Source of the DNA: Clarkia xantiana subsp. parviflora
Taxonomy: Eukaryota > Streptophyta > Magnoliopsida > Myrtales > Onagraceae
Length of the DNA stretch: 64,000 nt
Assembly (NCBI GenBank): GCA_036873135.1
Contig: JAPTYO010000022.1
Coordinates: 5,948,979 to 6,012,978 of the forward strand
Direction: 5' to 3'
The notes beneath the pieces were generated by a model, which was not told the origin of the DNA, ran no database searches, and saw only the letters and a program-made list of their open reading frames with translations. A program made the position numbers and the translations under genes. Shown in pieces: positions 1 through 7,993 of the stretch; positions within the stretch are counted from its first letter, which is position 1; every line of letters begins with the position of its first letter.

Positions 1-1005
1 TCTTCCTCTCCAACAAATGGTGATTCTCTTCCATCAAGAAAATAGAGCTCTGCAGAGAATCTTCGCACTTTCGGAGGTCTCGGTGCAGGGAGGAAGAGGT
101 TTCGTTTGCTAGTCGAAGATCCTCTCTCAATTTGGTGTTCTCCTCCTGAAGATCTCGAACTTCTTCTACGATTTCAGGAGACGCTGAAGTATTACTTTCC
201 CGGGTCGCCTGTGTCTCCTTAAGAAGGTCGATCACCAAGCGAGAAAATTGGAGGGAATCTCGGGAAGCCTATGGGATGAAATAAGAGGAAGGTCAAACCA
301 ATACAAATAAAAGATTTTTAATAAGCATGCCAAGAGAGTCACGCTTACTTCAGCCTGTCTCAGTAGAAAAAGGCGAGTAGCCTTTTCCACATCTTCCGAA
401 TTCGTCACCAGACGTCGACGATCCTGAGGAGGGATGGAAGCATTCAATAAATGAAGAGCCAAATCCGTATATGTGATCGAGTGCCCTTCTTTAAGACAAT
501 ACCCCTGCAAAATGTGAAGAGGATTCCAATCCTTTGAAAAATTAGCAGATTGGCTAAAAGTCATGTCCCAGGTAAAAGGAGGACCTCCATAACTTGGAGA
601 ATCACTAGAAGACGCCTCAGCATGAGAAGGGAACAGTCGAGTGGACGCTCCAGTTTGAGGAGGTAGGCGAGTCGATGACCCGACAAAAGGTGGTGGTGCC
701 TCAGCACGAGGCGGGGATGGATCGGTTGACGAAGAAGATAAATCCCCACCTCACCTTCCTTTCCGCCAAGTACCCTTATCCTGGTTGGAATGACGAGAGG
801 TATTCTTCATCTCGTCTTCATTCGAAGACCGTCTTGGAGGTGACTTTGCAACTGAAGGAATGGCCTCAACGTCGATAGGAGTATCGATAGACGCTCCACT
901 ATTGGCCTCCTTAGAGGGAGGGGCAGAAGAAGCTCGCGCCATGACCTGATGATGATTACGGAGAATCGCCTGGATAAAATCTGAACAAAGGAAGGCAAAA
1001 TCCAC
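1..1005 (-). pseudogene. Element A antisense gene (aORF), 3' part, partial and broken
   Basis: This is the antisense gene of a Tat-type element whose 5' part lies left of the window. Reading leftwards from 1005, one frame runs to 349 with a single TGA at 751-753. The stretch near 350-470 (DLALHLLNASIPPQDRRRL) matches the same place in the antisense genes of B and F. It ends in RQAE, followed by a GTAAGC donor at 348 and a CCATAG acceptor at 269, an 80-nt intron. After removal the frame stays open to the window edge as a heptad-rich, Glu/Leu/Arg-rich coiled coil. The N-terminal domain seen in B, C and F was not found here, so this copy may be a shorter type or have lost it. Function is unknown; the homology to the other copies is clear. 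Confidence 0.7.
269..348 (-). other. Predicted intron in A aORF (80 nt)
   Basis: The donor GTAAGC lies at 343-348 and the acceptor CCATAG ends at 269, read on the minus strand. It is phase 0 and sits directly after RQAE. B has an intron after RRIE at 30130-30205 and F at 54390-54461, so the position is conserved. Confidence 0.65.
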
Positions 1006-1505
1006 ATCAAAAGAGTAAGGTGGTAACCTCGAAAAGAAAATATTGCCAGAATACCTGAGGGAGGATGACCAACCATGATACTGGTTATTTAAAAAATAAT
1101 CTCCTTCCTAGAAGTCCAACCAAATCAACGGGGAAAACGAAGAAATAGAGGAAAGGGGGGAGGCAGTATTTATACCCCAAAACCTCCCCAGAAGGAGGTA
1201 ACTTCCCAAGGAAGCTTTCCCAAGGACGATCATTCATTGGTTTATCTACTGGCAATATAGCCGTTGTCGTACACCTGTCTAGAGATCTCTTAAAGTGATT
1301 CTCCAGCTTCTCCCAGACCAACGGTCAGGAAAGCCATAGGGACTAGCATCTCGCCTCGACTAAAGGTATCCTCTTTTAGCCTATCCAACCGAGGATAAGT
1401 GAACTGATAGAGACGGAATGTCGCTCGATCATGTTCAAGAATTATACTCGACTCAAGACCTCCTCTTCATAAATGAAGCTGGCGACTTAAGTCTCGGGGG
1501 GCAAG
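1006..1505. other. Element A internal non-coding region with polypurine tract
   Basis: I see no convincing coding sequence here. It is presumably the 5' flank or promoter of the antisense gene. The last bases, about 1491-1505 (GTCTCGGGGGGCAAG), form the purine-rich tract that directly precedes the 3' LTR and fix the element's orientation as plus. Confidence 0.5.
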
Positions 1506-2916
1506 TGTTGGGTTATGATTAAACGACACAGACTAAAGCCAAGTACGTTTATTGGCGAGATTGACGAATCGACGACCAACCTTGTTTGGAATGGTGAAAC
1601 AAAGGTAATAGGTCGACTATCATCTTTTGAGGAAGTCGACTATCATCTTTTGAGGAAGTCTGCTTTCAGAACATGATGGATAAAGATAGAAGCGACCAAG
1701 CTACCAGATCTCTATTTTAAAGAGTAAGTCGAGTCGACTATTAAAAGCTCTCTCAAAAGTAAACCTTCCTCCCAAGGAAAGGTACAGGCGGCGACCTGCT
1801 TCCACTGTTGAAGGAAGAAACCTTCCTCCTATGGAAAGGTACAGGTGGCGACCTGCTTCCACCGCCCTAGAAGTAAACCTTCCTCCTAAGGAAAGGTACA
1901 GGTGGCGACCTGCTTCCACTGTTGAAAGAAGAAACCTTCCTCTTAAAGAAAGGTACATGGGGCGACCTGCTTTCACTGTTGAAGGAAGAAACCTTCCTCT
2001 TAAAGAAAGGTACAGGTGGCGACCTGCTTCCACCGCCCTAGAAGTAAACCTTCCTCCTAAGGAAAAGTACAGGTGGCGACCTGCTTCCACTGTTGAAGGA
2101 AGAAACCTTCTTGACTAAGGAAGAATGAGCTGACGACCTGCTTGTCACCTACTTAAGCCGACTATGGACAAAACCCTCCCTAGAGGGTAACCGCCCCACG
2201 AAGTCGGTAACATTTTCCCTGTAAATAGGGGCTCACTTTCATTATTTAAGTTCTAAGATCTATCAATTACTCTATATTATTCTCTTGATATCCATTACTG
2301 ACTTAAGCTTCTGATGTGGGGGAAGTCTCGAATTTGGGCGTTCGAGTACAGTTTTTCATGCGCAAACGGCGATCTGAACTAGACCTATAGTAAACTATGG
2401 GGTTTTGCATTTTTTGGCCAAATTCATTCGTCTAGATGGTTAAATTTGCAGTTTTATGTTTCTTTCGGTCTTTTTTTATAATTTGTCTGTTTTGTTTGGG
2501 GCTTTATTGTTAATTTCAGATTTTTTTCCTATGGTTAGGGTTTTAGATTTTTCTATTTAAACTTTGTTAGCCGTCATTTACATTCAGTTTATTGATATAT
2601 GAAAAAAACTGAAGTTTTCCTCTACCTGCGTCAAATTCTCGGCATTCTTTGAATCAATGAGTTCTTGCACACTCTATCCGTCAAATTCTTGGCATTCCCC
2701 TTGAATCAACGATTTTTTGATCACCATCTATCCCCATCACGCTGCATCAGCTTCGGAGTGGAATCAGGGGCCATCCCCACCTCTTTTCAGGACCTCGCCT
2801 AGCACAAAGCCACCAAAGGAAACTAAGTGTCCACGCGACCAATAAAGATACATGAGTGAGCTAGGTCCCATCGAGACTTAGAAGTCCACTAAGGCCACGT
2901 CATTTTGATCCCAACA
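1506..2916 (+). mobile_element. Element A 3' LTR (Tat-type Ty3/gypsy)
   Basis: The LTR begins TGTTGGG at 1506 just after a polypurine tract and ends CCCAACA at 2916, giving the expected inverted termini. It is about 1.41 kb. A minisatellite fills 1750-2115 and an AT-rich TATA-like site (TGTAAATAGGGG) lies near 2220. The other LTR and the left target duplication are outside the window. Confidence 0.75.
1750..2115 (+). repeat. 57-60-bp minisatellite in U3 of LTR A
   Basis: About six units share the core GGAAAGGTACAGGTGGCGAC. Two spacer subtypes occur: one contains CCACTGTTGAAGG, the other CCACCGCCCTAGAAG. Open frames across it on both strands are a by-product of unit lengths divisible by three. 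It lies upstream of the TATA-like site, where an LTR enhancer would sit. Confidence 0.8.
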
Positions 2917-3094
2917 CTGACAATATATTTTCTTAATCTTTTAGGTAACGAAATCTATCAATAATATATTTAATCCCTATAATTTAGCTAGATATATTGA
3001 TAGTTATATATTTCTATATATTTAATGTGAACCTATCCTGATGTTTCCAGTTATAGATATATTGTTACCTTTAATAAAAATTAAAAATGGTAAA
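2917..3094 (-). mobile_element. Left fragment of copia remnant E (target of B)
   Basis: This AT-rich segment is closely similar to 38251-38424, which abuts another copia LTR. The GTAAA at 3090-3094 is duplicated at 33407-33411, and the sequence continues there, so B split this remnant. The A LTR ends at its left edge. Confidence 0.6.
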
Positions 3095-3407
3095 TGATGG
3101 GTTTCGCTATGGCCGTTAGGCCCTTTAACAGTGAGTAAACGGTGAATAGGCCCACCGGGCCCTAAAAGGAAGTCAGGATGACCAAGGCGAAGGGTCCCGA
3201 CAGAGGAAGTCTCGACGGTAAAAGGTCCCGACAGAGTCGGTCCCGATAGGCGAACTAGGCGCTCCCGATGAGATGCCTTTAATTAGGCCCCGATGACGAA
3301 TCCCTAAGAATGATTGGCCCTGTCACGATGACGAGGGGCCCCGAGCGGTGACACAATGAGATAACTCTGGAGTCCCCGATGTTGGTCGGGACTTGCTATC
3401 AGAGGTT

Positions 3408-3560
3408 GAGGCTGAGATACGCGGAGCGTGGCCGAGATAAGCGAGATCATGGCCTACATAGGCGGGATCTTGGCCGAGATACGCGGAGCGTGGCCGAGAT
3501 AGGCGAGGTCATGGCCTAGATAGGTGGGATCGTGGCCGAGATACGCGGAACGTGGGCTAA
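3408..3560 (+). promoter_or_regulatory. GAGATA-type repeats upstream of the TATA box in LTR B
   Basis: About seven tandem imperfect units of GAGATAcGCGG alternate with GCGGGATCGTGGCC. The same GAGATA/TATCTC words recur upstream of the TATA boxes in the LTRs of F (near 46730-46800) and I (near 45370-45500, reverse strand), which suggests a shared promoter element. Confidence 0.5.
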
Positions 3561-3602
3561 CCGCCCCAGCAGTTCTCCAGGTAACTGAGGTAGCTCTTCG
3601 CC

Positions 3603-3609
3603 TATAAAA
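3603..3609 (+). promoter_or_regulatory. TATA box of LTR B
   Basis: CCTATAAAAGGGC has the usual context for Tat-type LTR promoters. The equivalent in the 3' LTR lies near 33196. Confidence 0.7.
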
Positions 3610-3814
3610 GGGCAGCAGTTACCTCAGATCATATACGTTTTTGATATACACTCTTTGAGACTCTTGCTTACCAGTTCATACGAGATACTCATTTAAGTAT
3701 CGGAGAGGGATTCTGGCTCACCGCCCGGTCTATCCCCTCTTGCAGGATTACGTGGAGCGAAGAAGTTCGGATCGCCGTTAAGACCGTGCCCGAGTTCCAA
3801 CCGTGATCCAACAT

Positions 3815-3864
3815 TGGCGGCATCTGTGGGAATCGAACCCACGACCACAAGGTTAAAAGCCCTG
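3815..3864 (-). other. Captured 3' half of primer tRNA-Lys(UUU) at the primer-binding site
   Basis: Directly after the 5' LTR the minus strand reads as tRNA positions 27 to 76. There is an anticodon stem with one G-U pair and loop CTTTTAA (anticodon TTT), a variable loop, a perfectly paired T-arm (GTGGG/CCCAC around TTCGATT), an acceptor strand and terminal CCA. A normal PBS is only 16-18 nt. The order and orientation are exactly what results if plus-strand DNA synthesis ran about 50 nt into the tRNA primer. It then joins gag sequence in mid-gene at about 3867. The 5' half of the tRNA is absent, so this is not a tRNA gene. Confidence 0.85.
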
Positions 3865-3866
3865 GC

Positions 3867-4969
3867 GTGCAAGAGTCGAAAATAGCTGCCGGAAAGCTTG
3901 ATCCTCCGAAATCGAATAAGGGGAGGTAGTCGCTCAAGCCATTGGACGACCATAAGCGGAAGGATAAGTCCGAGAGCAGTTGGACTCGAGGTCGTTCTGA
4001 TCGAAGGGAGGACAGGCGTCCCCCAAGGAAGGATAAGCGGGAGTACTATAGCATCCCCCTGAATAGCTCCATGGCGGAGGTGCTAGCGGTCATGGAATGA
4101 CAGGGTATCTCTAGGTATCCCCCGAAGAAGGAAGGAGAGTTTATGGGATCCCACACCGATCGTTACTGTCGGTTCCACCGCGCCAGCGGCCACGACACTA
4201 ACCAGTGTCGGGAGTTGAAGAAGGAAATTGAAAAGCTGATCCAGAAGGGGAAGCTTAAGGAGTTTGTGGATGAGAGGCGGTGTCGTTCCCGCTCCTGATC
4301 TCAATCGCGGTCCCGTTCCCGATCCCGCGATCGGTCCCCGAAGAAGAAGAAGTCGGAGCCAGAATCCTCTGGTGCCCGTAAGGAGAAGCGCGGAACCATC
4401 AATGTGATTCACGGAGGATTTTCCGCGGGAGGTGACACCACAGCCTCTCGGGAGGTCTACGCCTCTAGAATTTCCGCTGCTGTGGTGCTGGGCAAGAGGT
4501 CCCGATCCTGGACTGCGAAGGAAGAGATGGTGATTTCCTTTTCCGCGGAGGACCTGGTAGGTGTGGAGAGTCCACACGATGATGCTTTGGTCGTGACCCT
4601 GGACGTGGATGGGTACGAGATGAAGTGGATTTTAATCGACGGAGGGAGCTCCTCCGACATTCTGTTTATGGATGCTCTGGAAGCCATGGGGAAAACGAAG
4701 AAGGCTCTCAAGGAGGTGACCTTCCCGATGGTCGGGTTCTCTGGCATTACCTCCTATCCGCTGGGAATGATCACCTTACCAGTAGAGTTCGGTAGCGGGT
4801 GGAAAACGGAGAGAAGAAATGTGGACTTCGTGGTGGTTGAGTCCGCGGGACGTACAACGCGATTATCGGGAGAACCACCATCAACCCCCTGATGGCAGTT
4901 GCCTCGACTGTTCACCAGAAGATGTAGTTCCCGACTGACCATGGAGTCGGAGAGGTCAAAGGCGACCAG
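3867..4969 (+). pseudogene. Element B truncated gag and protease region
   Basis: Coding sequence starts abruptly in the Gag linker (QESKIAAG-type residues), so the matrix and capsid parts are missing. The zinc knuckle CRFHRASGHDTNQC is encoded at 4167-4208, then a lysine-rich helix and an Arg/Ser tract with an in-frame TGA near 4297. From 4404 a frame carries the aspartic protease, with the active-site motif LIDGGSSSD near 4640. A one-base loss near 4849 breaks the frame at the VVESAG motif, and a TAG follows near 4926. F has the intact counterpart in one frame. Cause of truncation: the junction with the captured tRNA. Confidence 0.85.
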
Positions 4970-6628
4970 GTGGCTTCCAGGAGGTGCTATGTTAATGCCA
5001 CCCGACGGAAGAGACGGGAGGCCATGACAATCCTCCAGACCGATGCCGATCCCAGAGAGAAATTTGGGCGTCCAGCCCCCATGGAGGATTTGAAGGAGGT
5101 CGAGATTGACGAACCTCAGAGGAAGGTGAAAATCGGGTCTGCCCTGTCCGACGAAAGGGCCCGAGAATTGATTGAGCTGCTGAAGGAGTTCAAGGAGTTG
5201 TTTGCCTGGTCCCCGAGTGACATGCCAGGAATCAGCCCCGATGTGATCGTGCACAAGTTGAAGATTGATCCCGCGATCAAGCCTATCGCGCAGAAAAGGC
5301 GTCCGATGGGCGCGGACAAGAGGATCGCGATCCAGCAGGAGGTGGGCAGGTTGCTCGATGCTGGATTTATCAAGGAGCTCCGATTCCAGACTTGGGTCGC
5401 CAACCCGGTGCTGGTGAAGAAGAGCAATGGGAAGTGGCAGATGTGTGTTGATTTCCGCGACCTGAATAAGGCTTGCCCGAAGGACTGTTACCCGCTTCTG
5501 AGAATCGACCAGTTGGTGGATGCCACGTCGGGACATGAGTTGTTGAGCTTCATGGATGCTTATTCGGGCTATAATCAGATCAAGATGGCTAAGGAGGATA
5601 CCCCCCACACTGCCTTTTATGCCGACAGTGATATCTATCATTATGATGTCATGCCTTTCGGATTGATCAATGCTGGGGCAACCTACCAGCGGATGGTGAA
5701 AAAGTTGTTCGGAGACATGCTGGGGAAAACCATGGAGGCTTACGTGGACGATATGCTGGTGAAGTCCCGACAGGCTGAGGATCATGTGCACAACCTAGCC
5801 ACGGCGTTTGAGCGGATGAGGCTTCATCAGGTTTGCTTGAACCCGACCAAGTGTGCCTTCGGAGTCCACTCAGGGAAGTTTTTAGGCTTTATGGTAAGCC
5901 AGCGAGGAATTGAGGTGAACCCTGAGAAGTTGAGGGCAATCGAGGAGATGAAGTCTCTGATAAACCATCGGGAGGTGCAAGTGCTGAATGGCCTACTGGC
6001 TGCAATGAATCGCTTCTTGTCCAAGGCAAGTGACCGATCTATGCCATTTTTTGAAGTATTGAGGGCCAACAAGAAGTTTGAGTGGACTGCCAAGTGTGAA
6101 GAGGCATTCCAGGCACTCAAGCAGCACCTTCGCATCCTCCCGCCGTTGAGGAAACCGATTCCAGGCGAGCCGCTCTATCTATATTTGGCTGTTTCTGAAT
6201 TTGCCATTAGCTCTGTGTTAGTGAAGGTTGTCGAGGGTAATCAAGTCCCCGTTTATTATGTAAGCAAGGCGTTTGCCAAATCTGAAATGAATTATCCCGC
6301 CATTGAGAAGTATCTCTTTGCGTTGATTATTACTGCTCGGAAGCTGAGGCCTTACTTCCATGCACATGAGATTACCGTGTTGACGAATCAACCTCTGAAT
6401 CATTTTTTGAACCGACTTGATGCGTCGGGGAGATTAGTGAAATGGGCAGTCGAGCTTAGTGAGTTTCGCATACACTTTGTTCCGAGAACGGCTATTAAGG
6501 GCCAGGCGTTGGCGGATTTCATAGCAGAATCTACAGCCCCCGATCTGGAAGAAGCGGGCCCTGTAGAGGGGGAAACCATGGAGGTCCCGATAGCAGAACA
6601 ACCAGAAATGGCAGAGCAATCAGAATAG
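4970..6628 (+). pseudogene. Element B reverse transcriptase and RT-linked RNase H
   Basis: This 552-codon open stretch encodes the protease-RT linker (FGRPAPMEDLKEVEID), the Ty3/gypsy reverse transcriptase and its RNase H. Visible landmarks are KSNGKWQMCVDFRDLNKACP (fingers), MDAYSGYNQIKM, the catalytic AYVDDMLV near 5735-5760, GKFLGFMVSQRGI, and the RNase H part around YVSKAFAKSEMNYP and ALADFIAEST. In the polyprotein it would copy element RNA into DNA inside virus-like particles. It ends at a TAG (6626-6628) that lies in frame with the second RNase H; I has sense codons at that position. The start given is only the first ATG after a frame break, not a real start. Confidence 0.9.
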
Positions 6629-7011
6629 CCAAATGAGGAGAATACTTGGGAAATGTATACGGATGGCTCTTCGAGTTCAGACGGATCAGGAGCAGGGTTC
6701 GTGTTGATACCACCAGGCGGGGGTGAGCCCCTTCGATATGCTTTGGCCTTAACGTTTAGAGCCACGAACAACGAAGCTGAGTATAAGGCTCTTATCACAG
6801 GCCTGAAAATTGAGAGAGGTACGGGAGTTACTCACTTAAGGGTGAAATGTGACGCGGGCCTGATTGTGAATCAAGTCCAAGGACGATATGAGGCGAAGAG
6901 CCCGATGATGAAAAAGTACCTTCGCGAGGTGCAAGTCTTGAAGGAGAGCTTCAAAAGTTTCGACATCGAGGTGATCCTGAGGGAGGAAAACGTGGAAGCA
7001 GATGCCTTGAG
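6629..7011 (+). pseudogene. Element B second (archaeal-type) RNase H, 5' part
   Basis: This stretch continues the RT frame after one TAG. It shows the RNase H signature of the extra domain found in Tat elements: MYTDGSS with the first Asp, NNEAEY with the Glu, KCDAGLIVNQ with the second Asp, and EENVEADALS with the last Asp. The frame is cut at 7011 by element C and resumes at 17771. The target site TTGAG (7007-7011) is repeated at 17771-17775. Confidence 0.88.
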
Positions 7012-7942
7012 TGATGGATATACGCCCAATTTGAACCCGTTGACTTCCAAACCGTTGTATTTTTATCGTCCCATTTATGATTGCAAATCGAAACTTCAAC
7101 CCGGACACTCCGCGAGAACATCGACGGCTCGGACGGGGCCGGGGCGCCCGTCCGAAAGAGGCGAACTCACCTAGGTGAGGTTGGGTGGCCACACCCGACC
7201 TCCCCTAGGGGAGATCGGGTCAGCCGACCCGATCTCCCCTAGGAGAGATCGGGTTGGCCAACCCGATCTCTCCTAGGAGAGATCGGGTCAGCCAACCCGA
7301 TCTCTCCTAGGAGAGATCGGGTTGGCCAACCCGATCTCCCCTAGGGGAGATCGGGTCAGCCAACCCGATCCCTCCTAGGAGGGATGGGGTTGGCCAACCC
7401 CACCCTCCCTAGGAGGGGTTGGGTGCCCTCACCCAACCCCTACCCTTGGGGGTCGGATTTCTCCCCCCCAAGGGTCCCGACACCATCTTCAGACGCCCAT
7501 GCTCGGTCCACTCCGCCTACCTCCTCTGAATCCTAAAGTCTTAATTATACGTTTGAAGGTTAATTAATTGTGTTTAAAGGTTAACGATGTCATTAAGCCA
7601 CCTTAATGAAACCGTTGCCTATAAATACCCCACCTTCACAACTCATTTGATCATCTTGGCCATTTTGACATTTTAGCTCTGACATCTCTCTAGCTTTATC
7701 TCTCTAGAAAAGTACTGACTTAGGCATCGGAGAGGGTTCACCAGGCACCACCCCCCCCCCTCCTCCGTGTCTGGTATTGCCCCTTCTGCAGGGTAGAAGG
7801 AGAGAAGGAGCAGAGGAAGGAAGGAAGGAAAGGAGAAAATAAGCTAAGGCAGAACAGCTCAGGAACACCGGATCACACACATCCCCCGTAAGGAGTGAGA
7901 TCAAAGCCGACCCCCCGTTGACCTAGATCTCATAACTTAACA
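7012..7942 (+). repeat. Element C 5' LTR
   Basis: It begins TGATGG and ends TTAACA. It contains a hairpin array (7165-7440), a TATA box in CCTATAAATACCCC near 7618, and a C-rich homopolymer near 7750. Confidence 0.92.
7165..7440 (+). repeat. Array of palindromic hairpin units in U3 of LTR C
   Basis: About seven adjacent inverted repeats of roughly 34-40 bp follow one another without spacers. Each has an arm such as GAGATCGGGT, a short centre (CAGCC or TTGGCC) and the complementary arm ACCCGATCTC, and the joints read CCTAGG. Stem bases change between units while pairing is largely kept. The array lies upstream of the TATA box and would be part of the 3' end of the genomic RNA. Confidence 0.85.
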
Positions 7943-7944
7943 CT

Positions 7945-7960
7945 TGGCGCCGTCTGTAGG
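7945..7960 (+). promoter_or_regulatory. Element C primer-binding site
   Basis: TGGCGCCGTCTGTAGG starts two bases after the LTR. It matches the complement of the tRNA-Lys 3' end inferred from B and I, except for one base (TAGG for TGGG). Confidence 0.75.
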
Positions 7961-7993
7961 CTTCGAGCAAAAAGCCTGGCTATCACACGAGCT

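Larger units (their letters stand above)
3095..3813 (+). repeat. Element B 5' LTR
   Basis: It begins TGATGGG and ends CCAACA. U3 holds about seven roughly 21-bp imperfect repeats of a GAGATACGCGGAGCGTGGCC type at 3408-3560. A TATA box (TATAAAA) lies at 3603-3609. Confidence 0.92.

Noticed and set aside
1831..2118. Repetitive protein genes on both strands in LTR A
   Set aside because: They arise from a minisatellite whose units are multiples of three; there is no start context and they lie in an LTR.
3815..3870. A tRNA-Lys gene on the minus strand
   Set aside because: Only positions 27-76 are present; the D-arm and 5' acceptor strand are missing, and the location is exactly a retroelement primer-binding site.
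4754..5791. A 345-codon open frame on the minus strand across B's RT
   Set aside because: It is the shadow of the RT frame. Similar shadows occur opposite the RT of I and F, and its composition (His/Leu-rich) matches no protein.
7165..7440. Bacterial-type terminators or an attachment site
   Set aside because: The hairpins form a regular array inside a eukaryotic LTR, repeated exactly in the other LTR.
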